NCBI GenBank assembly: GCA_016200265.1
Contig: JACQFE010000041.1
Coordinates: forward strand, 1 to 64,000
Source: Planctomycetota bacterium
GTDB lineage: Bacteria > Planctomycetota > Phycisphaerae > UBA1845
Direction of reading: 5' to 3'
Length of the DNA: 64,000 nt
Each line of letters begins with the position of its first letter. Position 1 is the stretch's first letter. A program made the position numbers and the translations under genes. Shown here one piece after another: positions 42,800-51,731 of the stretch. The notes beneath the pieces are model-generated. The model searched no databases and was not told where the DNA came from. It was given only the letters and a program-made list of their open reading frames with translations.

Positions 42800-45496
42800 A
42801 TGTCTGAATTTCATATGCGAGACGTTGATCCAATCGAAACCCAAGATTGGCTGGACTCAATTCGAGCGGCGGCCAAGAGCTCAGGCCATGATCGTGCCCA
42901 ATTCCTGCTTGGCCGTCTGATTGAATGGGGTCAGCGGCATAATGTCGTCGCGCCATTCACTGCGAATACTCCGTATGTCAACACGATATACCGCGATGCG
43001 CAGCCGGAATACCCCGGAGATCGGGCACTCGAACGGCGGATTAAGAGCCTGATCCGCTGGAACGCCATGGCGATGGTTGTGCGGGCGAATCGCCGGTCGC
43101 CGGGCATTGGCGGACACATTTCAACCTATGCGTCCGCAGCCACGCTTCTCGAGGTCGGCTTCCAGCATTTTTTCCGAGGTCATACCGAAGATCAGGTGGC
43201 CGATCAGGTGTTTTTTCAAGGCCATGCGGCGCCAGGCATTTACGCCCGCGCATTCCTGCTCGGTCGGTTTTCGACGCGTCAGCTTGAGAACTTTCGCCGC
43301 GAACTCCAGCCCGGGGGCGGGCTTTCATCCTATCCGCATCCCTGGTTGATGCCCGATTTCTGGGAGTTTCCGACGGTCTCGATGGGTCTTTCGCCCATCA
43401 CCGCGATTTATCAGGCGAGATTCAACCGCTATCTGCACGACCGCGGGCTGAAAGATACATCCGCATGCAAAGTCTGGGCGTTTCTCGGCGATGGTGAAAT
43501 GGACGAGCCCGAAGCCCTGGGTGCCATCACCTTGGCATCTCGCGAAGAACTCGACAATCTCATTTTCGTCGTTAATTGCAACCTGCAGCGGCTCGACGGG
43601 CCGGTTCGCGGCAACGGAAACATCATTCAGGAGCTTGAAGGCGCATTTCGCGGGGCCGGCTGGAACGTCATCAAAGTCATCTGGGGTGAGGACTGGGACC
43701 CGCTAGTCGCCGCCGATACGGATGGAGCGCTTGCCCGACGAATGGGCGAAATTGTAGACGGAGAATGGCAAAGGCTTGTCGTTGAATCGGGTGCGTACAT
43801 CCGGGAGAAGTTCTTTGGAAGCGATCCGCGCCTGGTGAAGATGATTGAAAATCTAAGCGATGAGCAACTTCAACGCCTGCGCCTCGGCGGACACGATCCG
43901 GTGAAAGTGTATGCCGCATTTCGCGCGGCGGTCGAACACAAAGGCGAACCGACGGTGATTCTCGCCCGAACGATCAAGGGCTATGGCCTCGGCGAAGCCG
44001 GCGAAGGTCGCAACATCACGCACCAGCAGAAGAAACTCAACGAAGATGAGCTTCGTGCTTTTCGCGACCGCTTCGATATTCCGATTCCCGACGATGAGCT
44101 TGAAGATGCACCGTTTTATCGGCCACCGGAAGACAGCGACGAGATCCGGTACCTCACCGAGCATCGCATGGACCTCGGCGGATTCGTGCCGAAGCGCCGC
44201 GTGCGGGCCGCGCCCATCGCGACTCCTCCACCTGATCTTTTTGATGAGCTGATTAAGGGTAGCGGCGATCGCGAAATGGCAACCACGATGGCCATGGTGC
44301 GCGTCGTCAATAAATTACTCGACCATCCGGCGTTGGGAAAATTGATAGTGCCCATCGTCCCGGATGAGGCGCGCACATTTGGCATGGACGCGCTCTTCCG
44401 CAAATACGGCATTTATGCTCACGGAGGCCAGCGCTATGAGCCGGTCGATTCGCATTTGTTCTTGTATTATCGCGAAAGCCGAGACGGACAGATTCTCGAA
44501 GAAGGCATCAACGAAGCCGGTTCGATGGCGTCGTTCATCGCCGCAGGTACGGCCAACGTCACTCATGGCATCAACACGATTCCGTTTTTCTTTTTCTATT
44601 CGATGTTTGGGTTTCAGCGCATCGGAGACATGGCCTGGGCTGCAGGCGATTCGCGCTGCCGTGGGTTCCTCGTGGGATGCACGTCCGGCCGGACGACGCT
44701 GGCAGGAGAAGGATTGCAGCATCAGGATGGGCACAGCCATCTGATCTCATCGACCGTGCCCAACGTGATTAGTTATGATCCGGCGTATGCGTATGAGATC
44801 GCGGTGATCGTTCGCGACGGCATTCGTCGAATGTATGAGGCCCGTGAGCCGATTTACTATTATGTGACGGTCCAGAACGAGCCTTACACGCATCCGCCGA
44901 TGCCGGCAGGCGTTGAAGAGGGAATTCTCAAGGGGCTGTACAGAGTCTGCGAGTCAGCGGCGAAAGGAAAGCGTCCTCGCGTTCACTTGTTTGGCAGCGG
45001 ATCAATCCTTCGTGAAGCGATTGCGGCCCAGGAATTGCTCGACAAGAAATTTGATGTCTCGGCCGATGTCTGGAGCGTGACGAGTTATACGCAGCTTCGT
45101 CGCGACGCACTGGCCTGCGAGCGGTGGAATTTCCTGCATCCCGACGCCCCGCCGCGCACGCCGTACATTACGCGCGTATTGTCCGACGAGCCGTATCCCG
45201 TGGTCGCCACCAGCGACTATATGAAAGTCATCCCCGATCAGGTCGGGAAGTGGGTTCCCGGCGGGCTGTACACGCTCGGCACGGATGGCTTTGGCCGCAG
45301 TGAAGCCCGCGCCGATCTTCGTGACTACTTCGAAATCGATGCTCGCTATGTCGCCTTTGCGGCACTCCGTCAATTGGCATTGGCCGGAAAATTCGATCGC
45401 GCCCGGCTTGCGGCCGCCATGAAAACGCTTGAAATCAACCCGGAAAAGCCTGATCCGATTGCGGTTCCGAAGTCTGAGAAGCCGGCCGCGAAATGA
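42800..45496 (+). CDS. aceE: Pyruvate dehydrogenase E1 component, homodimeric type
   Basis: An 898-residue thiamine-diphosphate enzyme, close to the usual 887. SFVPDAARTFG-like IVPDEARTFGMDALF and GQRYEPVDSHLFLYY are AceE hallmarks, and FLGDGEMDEPEALGAI through NCNLQRLDGPVRGNG is the ThDP/Mg site. It decarboxylates pyruvate and passes the acetyl group to the E2 lipoyl domain. The ATG at 42800 begins MSEFHMRDVDPIETQDWLDS, the family start; the open frame upstream to 42635 is not conserved. No E2 or E3 gene is present in the window. Confidence 0.95.
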   Translation: MSEFHMRDVDPIETQDWLDSIRAAAKSSGHDRAQFLLGRLIEWGQRHNVVAPFTANTPYVNTIYRDAQPEYPGDRALERRIKSLIRWNAMAMVVRANRRSPGIGGHISTYASAATLLEVGFQHFFRGHTEDQVADQVFFQGHAAPGIYARAFLLGRFSTRQLENFRRELQPGGGLSSYPHPWLMPDFWEFPTVSMGLSPITAIYQARFNRYLHDRGLKDTSACKVWAFLGDGEMDEPEALGAITLASREELDNLIFVVNCNLQRLDGPVRGNGNIIQELEGAFRGAGWNVIKVIWGEDWDPLVAADTDGALARRMGEIVDGEWQRLVVESGAYIREKFFGSDPRLVKMIENLSDEQLQRLRLGGHDPVKVYAAFRAAVEHKGEPTVILARTIKGYGLGEAGEGRNITHQQKKLNEDELRAFRDRFDIPIPDDELEDAPFYRPPEDSDEIRYLTEHRMDLGGFVPKRRVRAAPIATPPPDLFDELIKGSGDREMATTMAMVRVVNKLLDHPALGKLIVPIVPDEARTFGMDALFRKYGIYAHGGQRYEPVDSHLFLYYRESRDGQILEEGINEAGSMASFIAAGTANVTHGINTIPFFFFYSMFGFQRIGDMAWAAGDSRCRGFLVGCTSGRTTLAGEGLQHQDGHSHLISSTVPNVISYDPAYAYEIAVIVRDGIRRMYEAREPIYYYVTVQNEPYTHPPMPAGVEEGILKGLYRVCESAAKGKRPRVHLFGSGSILREAIAAQELLDKKFDVSADVWSVTSYTQLRRDALACERWNFLHPDAPPRTPYITRVLSDEPYPVVATSDYMKVIPDQVGKWVPGGLYTLGTDGFGRSEARADLRDYFEIDARYVAFAALRQLALAGKFDRARLAAAMKTLEINPEKPDPIAVPKSEKPAAK

Positions 45497-45616
45497 CACT
45501 GTCGAACTGCGGAAAGCTGAGCCCTGCGGTGCTCAATATCATTCATTCGCGACCGCACCCGCATACGAGCGATGGGGTTCACCGCTCGTATGCCTTGCAA
45601 AATCGAATAGCCTCGC

Positions 45617-47161
45617 TCAAGGCTGCGGACCAAAAATACCGCAACCCGGCGAACAGCCGCACATAGTCCCTGTGCCCAAAAAATCGCCGTGTGCACTGGC
45701 AAACGTGTAACTCTTGTAATGATCCACACACGCCCCGGAGGGCAGGCAACAAGCACCGAATGCGCCGGGTGCGTCGCACTCATCAGGAATGTTGTTGCCG
45801 TTGCAGTCCTGGCTCGTATGGTTGTACACGTCGAGTCCGTCGACCACGCCGTTGTTGTTGCAGTCCACCAGTGCCGCGCCGATATCGAGCCTGCGGCCTG
45901 CGATTACCTTGTTGCCTAACAGTCCCTTGTGAGCGGTATTCAGAATGTGATCACGGACTTGATGGTAGTTCCACGTGGGGTGCTGTGCCCATACCAAGGC
46001 GACGGCGCCAGTGACAAACGGTGCGGCAAATGAAGTCCCATCCTTGTAATCGTACGATGACGTCGAGCCGGTGAATATGGTAGTGTCTATCCCTACTCCC
46101 GGCGCGGCGATATGCACACTGTTTGGCCCATAGTTCGAAAAACTCGCGAGATTGTCAAACTCGTCCGAGGCGGCGACTGTGATAATATTGTCAATTGGGC
46201 ATGCCGCTGGATAGACGGGGTTATTGTCCAAATTCTTTGGCACGTAGGGTGGAAATGCATTCATTGCTGCGGCGACAAACAAGTGCCCGTGTTCGGTACC
46301 CGCTCGCTGGATGAAGTCACATTCGGCTACCGAGTGTCCCTGTCCTCCCTAGCTGTTGTTTGATAATTTGATGTTGTTTTGCGCACAATAATCTAGCGCT
46401 TCCAACTCGGATGACACAACGAAGTCCGGGTTAAGATTGAATTTCAATGCGACAAGTTTGCACTGCCAGTTCACGCCCGCGATGCCAAGGGAGTTGTTAG
46501 CAACCGCACCGACGACACCTGCTACCTCAGTTCCGTGGGGGAAATCATCACTTGCGATATTCGACTGAGGCGTTTCAAAATTCCATCCATAGAAATCATC
46601 GATATATCCGTTGCCATCATCGTCGAGGGCATTGGCGACGCAGGCTCCTCCTGGACACTCACCAGGGTTTCGCCACATGTTTCCAGCGAGGTCCGCGTGA
46701 TCGATGTCGGTGGTCGCGTCGTGGTATCCTATACCACTATCAATGACGGCAATGAGAAAATTCTGATTTCCTGGGTTGACGCACCACGCCTCGGGCGCAC
46801 GCACCTTCGCTATTCCCCATTGTACGCTGAACTTGGGGTCGTTAGGATTGCAGACCGATCCCAGCGATCGTTCGTAATCAGGTTCGGCATATAGAACGCT
46901 TGGATCGGAGAGATAAGCCATAACGGAATCTTCCACTGAACCTTCCGGAACCTGAACGAGTTGCAGATCGCTCAAGATTGAATATTCACGAAGCACCGGT
47001 CCCGTTCCGAGCGTTTGATGCAATGTCTGTTTCGACTGATTCGATGTTCCTGATTGAAATCGCACCAGGATTTGGGTTGGATGGTGAGGGGCATTGAAGT
47101 CAGGCAGATCCCCAAACGCCAGCCCAGCAACAGTGAATGAAATGAAGAAGGCCTTGCACAT
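45617..47161 (-). pseudogene. Subtilisin-like (S8) exported protease interrupted by an in-frame TAG
   Basis: A 515-codon reading frame with one internal stop. The ATG at 47161 has an aggggac ribosome site and a signal peptide. A propeptide-like region is followed by the S8 triad: Asp141 in AVIDSGIGYHD, His209 in FPHGTEVAGVVG, and the Ser in DGTSFAAPFVTG. At codon 271 (46349-46351) a TAG stands between SNNS and GGQGH, where subtilases have Trp (NNSWGG), so a single G-to-A change explains it. The frame continues unbroken afterwards to DCNGNNIPDECD and GACCLPSGAC, typical planctomycete tail motifs. A sequencing error is the alternative. Confidence 0.85.
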
Positions 47162-47395
47162 AGTTGTCCCCTTTCGGAAATGTCGATCTTCTGAGATCAT
47201 GCGCGCCAAGTGCATTCTGTCAGAGGATCGGATAGCAGGCGGCGTTACCGCGTCGTCTTGTTTGCTGACAATGATGCAAGCCGCGTGCCACGTTGTGGCT
47301 GTGGGACAAGTACTGACGATCCGCGCAATCCGAGCAAAATTCCGACGCCCAGATGATCCGGAATTAGGACATGCATGGCCTCGTGAAATGCGCGA

Positions 47396-47432
47396 GTGCG
47401 TGAATTCACGCACCATTGGGTCAAATCACGCA
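47396..47432. promoter_or_regulatory. Perfect 18-bp palindrome and a third half-site upstream of the protease
   Basis: GTGCGTGAATTCACGCAC (47396-47413) is a perfect palindrome without loop, more like an operator than a terminator. A further TCACGCA lies at 47426-47432, 20 nt from the one at 47406-47412. The site is 230 bp upstream of the protease start and reaches into the end of the FG-GAP gene. A related GGCGTGA-GAT-TCACGCC is at 63557-63573. Confidence 0.5.
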
Positions 47433-48620
47433 ATCGGTGGATGCTCGGTGGCGTCTTGTGCACAATATGATTACTCCGCCGAAAGCAATAACAATGGCGA
47501 AGACTACGAGCTCAGATGCTCCTAGCGCCGGTATGCATGGGGGTCCGTTTGGGACGGCGTAGACAGTGACAGGTCCAGACACGATCGCAGCCTCCGAACC
47601 GTCGAAAGGTATGCTAGTCCAGAAAACGCTGCCAGCCATGGCGCCGTGCGCAATAAATTCGCTCTGTTGAGACCACGTACCAAGGTTATTTTCGAAGAGG
47701 TAGATGGCACCCTTGGTTTGTGATCCGATGAGAAGCCACGGACCTCGCAAGCCGAGCGACGCCCCGAATCCGTCATTCGCGCGGGCATCGGACGCAGTCA
47801 ATTTGGCCTCTTGGGTCCACTGGCCTTGAGCCAAGCGGAACACATATGCGGAGCCTGAGTTCGTGCCCCCATCGCTGTCGGCACGCGCACCAACTGCAAT
47901 AAAGTTGCCGTCGATCGTGACGGCATCCCCGAACAAATCGCTCGCGACGCCATCGCTCGCCGTGAGCTTGGCCTCCTGCGTCCAGTTCGAACCGTCGTAA
48001 TGGAACACATAGGCCGACCCGACAACGCCGGGAAGATTCTCGCCAACCACTAGGCGATCTCCGCTCACGGCGACTATTTGGCCGAAATAGTCCCCGGACA
48101 CGGTGTCGTTTCCGATGAAGGATGCTTCCGGAAGCCATTGGTCTCCACTTCTGCGGTACACGTACACTCGACCGGTCAGGACGTCCTGAACGGGCGCCCC
48201 GATTACGATTGCATCTCCGCTCATCGCGAGGGTATCGGCGAACAATTCGTCCTGTGTCCCACCGGTCTCTAACTTCTGCCGCTCGACCCAAGCGTTCCCC
48301 TGAAGTTGATAGATATAGGCCGAACCCTTGCCCGCACTACCGAAGGGGTGTTGCGGTGCGCCAACCACCATCCAGTCGCCGTCGATGGCCAAAGTCAGCC
48401 CGAATGTGCTCTCGAACCCCACATCGGATCCGATGATGCGCGTCAAATACTGCCAATTTGATCCAACTCGATGAAAAATGTCCGCCGCGCCCGCGTCCGT
48501 GCCATTCTCAGGGTTCGCGTGATCACCGACGACAACGTAATCTCCGCTGATGGCTGCCGTTACGGTCGAGTACCAACCAAGCCCGGGACCGTCCCAAGGC
48601 CCAGGCTGTCCGTTGCGCAT
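47421..48620 (-). CDS. FG-GAP-repeat beta-propeller protein with C-terminal anchor
   Basis: A 399-residue protein of about seven repeats, each with a core like FGDAVTIDGNFIAVGARAD or FGQIVAVSGDRLVVGENLP and SAYVFRLAQGQWTQEAKLTA, typical of FG-GAP/integrin-like propellers. It ends IPALGASELVVFAIVIAFGG plus ILCTRRHRAS, which resembles an IPTL-CTERM-type sorting tail (a helix, then a basic cluster). A gga-gga ribosome site 9 nt before the ATG at 48620 supports this start, yet no signal peptide is present, so the 5' end may have been lost. Confidence 0.75.
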   Translation of the reverse strand: MRNGQPGPWDGPGLGWYSTVTAAISGDYVVVGDHANPENGTDAGAADIFHRVGSNWQYLTRIIGSDVGFESTFGLTLAIDGDWMVVGAPQHPFGSAGKGSAYIYQLQGNAWVERQKLETGGTQDELFADTLAMSGDAIVIGAPVQDVLTGRVYVYRRSGDQWLPEASFIGNDTVSGDYFGQIVAVSGDRLVVGENLPGVVGSAYVFHYDGSNWTQEAKLTASDGVASDLFGDAVTIDGNFIAVGARADSDGGTNSGSAYVFRLAQGQWTQEAKLTASDARANDGFGASLGLRGPWLLIGSQTKGAIYLFENNLGTWSQQSEFIAHGAMAGSVFWTSIPFDGSEAAIVSGPVTVYAVPNGPPCIPALGASELVVFAIVIAFGGVIILCTRRHRASTDCVI

Positions 48621-48849
48621 TCACTGGAGTCCTCCGATTGTACCCATTCGTCCTCGGCGAACGGGAATTATCTGACTGACGCCCTACAAAGGCCCGTCGG
48701 CGCGGACATGATTCTTCCAGCAATTCGCGTGCCAGCTCGCTTCCCGTACTGGAATGCCTTGAAATCAGGCGATAAAATGGATATCTCGCGGCACGCAAGA
48801 AAGTCGTAACATGGTTTCGGCTATAGCGGCCGCGATGACTTGATTTACC

Positions 48850-49125
48850 ATGGAAATGATCAATCCCGATAGTCTGTTGCCGGTGAACTTGTCGCCTCTT
48901 GAGCCATTGCAATCCCTCGACGCAGGGACGCAGGCAATGGTGATCGAAGTGAAGGCGGATGCGGCGTCGGCCAAGCGGCTTGCGGACATGGGCTTTGTTC
49001 GCGGCTCGGTAGTGGAAATGCTGCGGCCGGGTAAGCCCTGTTTGGTTCGAGTAGGAAACAGCTACGTGGGGCTTGGTGTCGGTCATCAAAAACGTGTCGT
49101 GGTTCAACGCTCCAGTTCGATGTGA
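48850..49125 (+). CDS. feoA: FeoA family ferrous iron transport protein
   Basis: A 91-residue SH3-like domain. AKRLADMGFVRGSVVEMLRP is the family core, and VGNSYVGLGVGHQKRVVV closes the barrel. It is thought to interact with FeoB to support ferrous iron uptake. The stop is followed 6 nt later by the feoB start, which fits the usual feoAB layout. Confidence 0.92.
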   Translation: MEMINPDSLLPVNLSPLEPLQSLDAGTQAMVIEVKADAASAKRLADMGFVRGSVVEMLRPGKPCLVRVGNSYVGLGVGHQKRVVVQRSSSM

Positions 49126-49131
49126 TTGTTC

Positions 49132-51342
49132 ATGCCAGCAGTGATTCCACTAACCGTCGCCCCGCGAACCCGAACCGTGGCCGTTGTCGGCAACCCGAAC
49201 ACGGGCAAGAGCACGTTGTTTAATGCTCTGACCGGATTCCGGCAGCGCGTCGGAAATTATCCCGGCGTCACGGTCGAGCGGCATGCGGGGTTTCTGCGTG
49301 ATTCCACGACGAGCGTACCGATTGAGATTGTCGATCTTCCCGGCACATACAGTTTGTCGGTCCATGCCGAGGATGAGGCCATTGTGCTGGACGCCCTGCT
49401 TGGCCGCAGCGATCGGGATTCTGACTTGATCGTCAGCGTCGTTGATGCAGCAAATCTTTCGCGAAATCTTTTTCTGACCACGCAAATTCTCGAGCTCGGT
49501 ACGCCTGTCATTGTGGCCCTGAACATGATGGACCTCGCCGATCGCGCGGGCATCCGCGTCGATTGTGAGGCACTTTCGCGCGAGCTTGGCGTGCCGGTCA
49601 TTCCGATCGTGGCCAACAAGGGAACTGGAATTGCCGAGTTGCGACAGGCCATTGTCGCGGGACTCGACTCGGATTGCACACATCATTGTCCGTCATTTCC
49701 TGAGTGCGTGTGCGCGGAACTTGACGGGTTGTGCAGCTCGTTGAAGTCGGCGCCCGGTGATGGATTCATTCCATCGCGCGTGGAGGCCATGCAAACGCTG
49801 CTCGCCCCCGGCGGCTTCCATGAATCACGATTGGTGAAGCGATGCGGTCGCGGATTGGCGGAAGAACTGGCCGAACGGCGACATCGAATTACGACCGCGG
49901 GCGAATCCGTGGTCGAGGTCGAGGCCCAGGTGCGCTACGCCTGGATTCAGCGAGTCGTGGATCGGGTTGTCATTCATGAACGACCCGAAACACGCCCGCG
50001 AACGGAAATTGCGGATCGAATTCTCACCCATCCGATCGTCGGGCTGACGGTTTTTGTCGCTGTGATGGCCGTGATTTTTCAAAGTGTTTACGCACTCGGC
50101 GGGCCGCTTCGCGACTTCGTTGACGGGGGCTTTACTGCGATCGGTCAACAAGTTGCGAGCTGGATTCCGGCGGGTGCGATTCGCAGCCTGATAGTGGACG
50201 GCGTGATTGCCGGCGTCGGCGCTGTGCTCACGTTCTTACCGCAGATTCTGATTTTGTTTTTTTTCATTGCGATTCTTGAAGATTGCGGCTACATGGCCCG
50301 TGCGGCGTTTTTGCTCGATAGATGGATGGGAACGATCGGACTGAACGGCAAATCCTTTATTCCCCTGCTTTCGTCATTTGCATGCGCGGTGCCGGGGATC
50401 ATGGCCACCCGCACGATCGAAGATCGGCGGGACCGTTTCGTCACCATTCTCATCGCGCCGCTGATGAGTTGCAGCGCGCGGCTGCCGGTCTACGTGCTTT
50501 TGATCGGCGCATTCGTGCCCGCGACGGCGATACTCGGAGGACTGCTAAGTTTGCAGGCCGCAACGCTGTTGGCGATGTATGGTCTCGGCGCTATCGTTGC
50601 GATCCCGGTGGCAATAATTCTCAAAAGAACCGTGCTGAAGGGGCCGGTGCAATCGTTCCTGCTGGAGCTTCCGACATTCAAATGGCCTTCCTATCACACG
50701 GTGTTCTTCCGCGTGTTCGAGCAAGGCAAGGCCTTCACGGTGTCGGCGGGAACGATGATTTTCGCGGTCGCGATCGTGATCTGGGCGCTTGGCTATTATC
50801 CGCATCCCGCATCAATCGCGGCTCAGCATGATGCACTCCGGCAGGCGGCGATTGCGAGCGCCGTCGCCTGTGATGAATTGAGCCAGCGATTGGCCGCGAT
50901 CGACCACAATGAGGCGTCGGAGTATTTGAATACGAGCTTGTTAGGACGGATGGGTCGTTGGATTGAGCCGGCAGTCAAGCCGCTGGGGTGGGATTGGCGG
51001 ATCGGGACGGCCGCGATCGCTTCGTTTCCCGCCCGTGAAGTCGTCGTGGCGACGATGGGGACAATTTACGGGCTGGGGAGTGATAAGCAGGCGGCGTCGC
51101 AGGGACTCCGCGAGAAGATGAAATCGGCAACTTGGCCTGATGGCAAACCCGTGTTCAATGCCGCGGTCGCGTTTTCGTTAATGGTTTTCTTTGCCCTATG
51201 CTGCCAGTGCGGGGCCACGCTCGCGACGATCAAGCGCGAGACACGCTCCTGGCGCTGGCCGGTGTTTACCTTTGTCTATATGACCTCGCTGGCGTATGTG
51301 GGGGCGCTGATTACGTACCAGGTGGCGATTCGATTTATCTGA
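49132..51342 (+). CDS. feoB: Ferrous iron transporter FeoB
   Basis: A 736-residue membrane GTPase. The N-terminal G domain has VVGNPNTGKSTLFNAL (G1, from Gly20), VDLPGTYSL (G3) and LNMMDLAD (G4). The rest has two inward-facing gate repeats with GYMARAAFLLDRWMGTIGLN and SFACAVPGIMATRTI, and later SFPAREVVVATMGTIYG. It imports Fe(II) through the inner membrane. The ATG at 49132 is chosen over a TTG two codons earlier. Downstream of the gene lies a hairpin repeat that may act as a terminator. Confidence 0.95.
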   Translation: MPAVIPLTVAPRTRTVAVVGNPNTGKSTLFNALTGFRQRVGNYPGVTVERHAGFLRDSTTSVPIEIVDLPGTYSLSVHAEDEAIVLDALLGRSDRDSDLIVSVVDAANLSRNLFLTTQILELGTPVIVALNMMDLADRAGIRVDCEALSRELGVPVIPIVANKGTGIAELRQAIVAGLDSDCTHHCPSFPECVCAELDGLCSSLKSAPGDGFIPSRVEAMQTLLAPGGFHESRLVKRCGRGLAEELAERRHRITTAGESVVEVEAQVRYAWIQRVVDRVVIHERPETRPRTEIADRILTHPIVGLTVFVAVMAVIFQSVYALGGPLRDFVDGGFTAIGQQVASWIPAGAIRSLIVDGVIAGVGAVLTFLPQILILFFFIAILEDCGYMARAAFLLDRWMGTIGLNGKSFIPLLSSFACAVPGIMATRTIEDRRDRFVTILIAPLMSCSARLPVYVLLIGAFVPATAILGGLLSLQAATLLAMYGLGAIVAIPVAIILKRTVLKGPVQSFLLELPTFKWPSYHTVFFRVFEQGKAFTVSAGTMIFAVAIVIWALGYYPHPASIAAQHDALRQAAIASAVACDELSQRLAAIDHNEASEYLNTSLLGRMGRWIEPAVKPLGWDWRIGTAAIASFPAREVVVATMGTIYGLGSDKQAASQGLREKMKSATWPDGKPVFNAAVAFSLMVFFALCCQCGATLATIKRETRSWRWPVFTFVYMTSLAYVGALITYQVAIRFI

Positions 51343-51349
51343 TTTCTGG

Positions 51350-51372
51350 CACTGGCGGGCAAGCCGCCAGTG
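51350..51372 (+). repeat. CACTGGCGG/CCGCCAGTG hairpin, terminator-like
   Basis: A 9-bp perfect stem (51350-51358 and 51364-51372) with the loop GCAAG, 8 nt after the feoB stop. There is no T-run. It belongs to the same repeat family as 39636-39693. Confidence 0.72.
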
Positions 51373-51404
51373 GCACCCGTACCCGGCGCATTCACGCACA
51401 ACTT

Positions 51405-51414
51405 GTGGTATAAT
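51405..51414 (+). promoter_or_regulatory. Possible extended -10 promoter
   Basis: TATAAT (51409-51414) is preceded by TGG, an extended -10 form, and is 15 nt before the start of the FeoB-associated gene. A -35 is not clear, so the call is moderate. It might give that gene its own transcript after the feoB hairpin. Confidence 0.4.
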
Positions 51415-51428
51415 TCCAATAGAGAGCC

Positions 51429-51656
51429 ATGAACGCTCAAGATATCATTGCGATTGCCGTCGCTGCTATCGCGCTCGCATTTGCCTTTCGGTCGATCTAC
51501 CGCCAGATGACCACCGGCGGCTGCGGCAGTTCCTGTCATTGTTCGCACGCCGGAGCACCGGATGCGTCGGGAAATACTTCGACCGATTCTCGATCGTTGA
51601 AGCGCACACCGCTGGTCACGCTTGGCCAGTCCCACAATTCTCATGAGGGTCCGTAG
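51429..51656 (+). CDS. FeoB-associated Cys-rich membrane protein
   Basis: A 75-residue protein. One N-terminal helix (DIIAIAVAAIALAFAFRSIY) is followed by a Cys-rich GGCGSSCHCSHAG, the mark of the FeoB-associated Cys-rich family. Such proteins follow feoB in many bacteria and may assist or sense iron transport; their role is not well known. The remainder of the product is a Ser/Thr-rich tail. Confidence 0.82.
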   Translation: MNAQDIIAIAVAAIALAFAFRSIYRQMTTGGCGSSCHCSHAGAPDASGNTSTDSRSLKRTPLVTLGQSHNSHEGP

Positions 51657-51731
51657 CCTGTTCTGCGGGAAGCCACCGCTGCACGACGCGCCTGCAATGC
51701 ACAATCTTCGCACATCCCTTAAGATGGATTC

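Noticed and set aside
46349..46351. TAG read as an amino acid (recoding)
   Set aside because: No readthrough signal is visible, and family alignment predicts Trp, one base away; mutation or sequencing error is simpler.
47162..47395. tRNA or small RNA gene between the protease and FG-GAP genes
   Set aside because: No cloverleaf or anticodon arm could be drawn; only the palindrome at its edge stands out.
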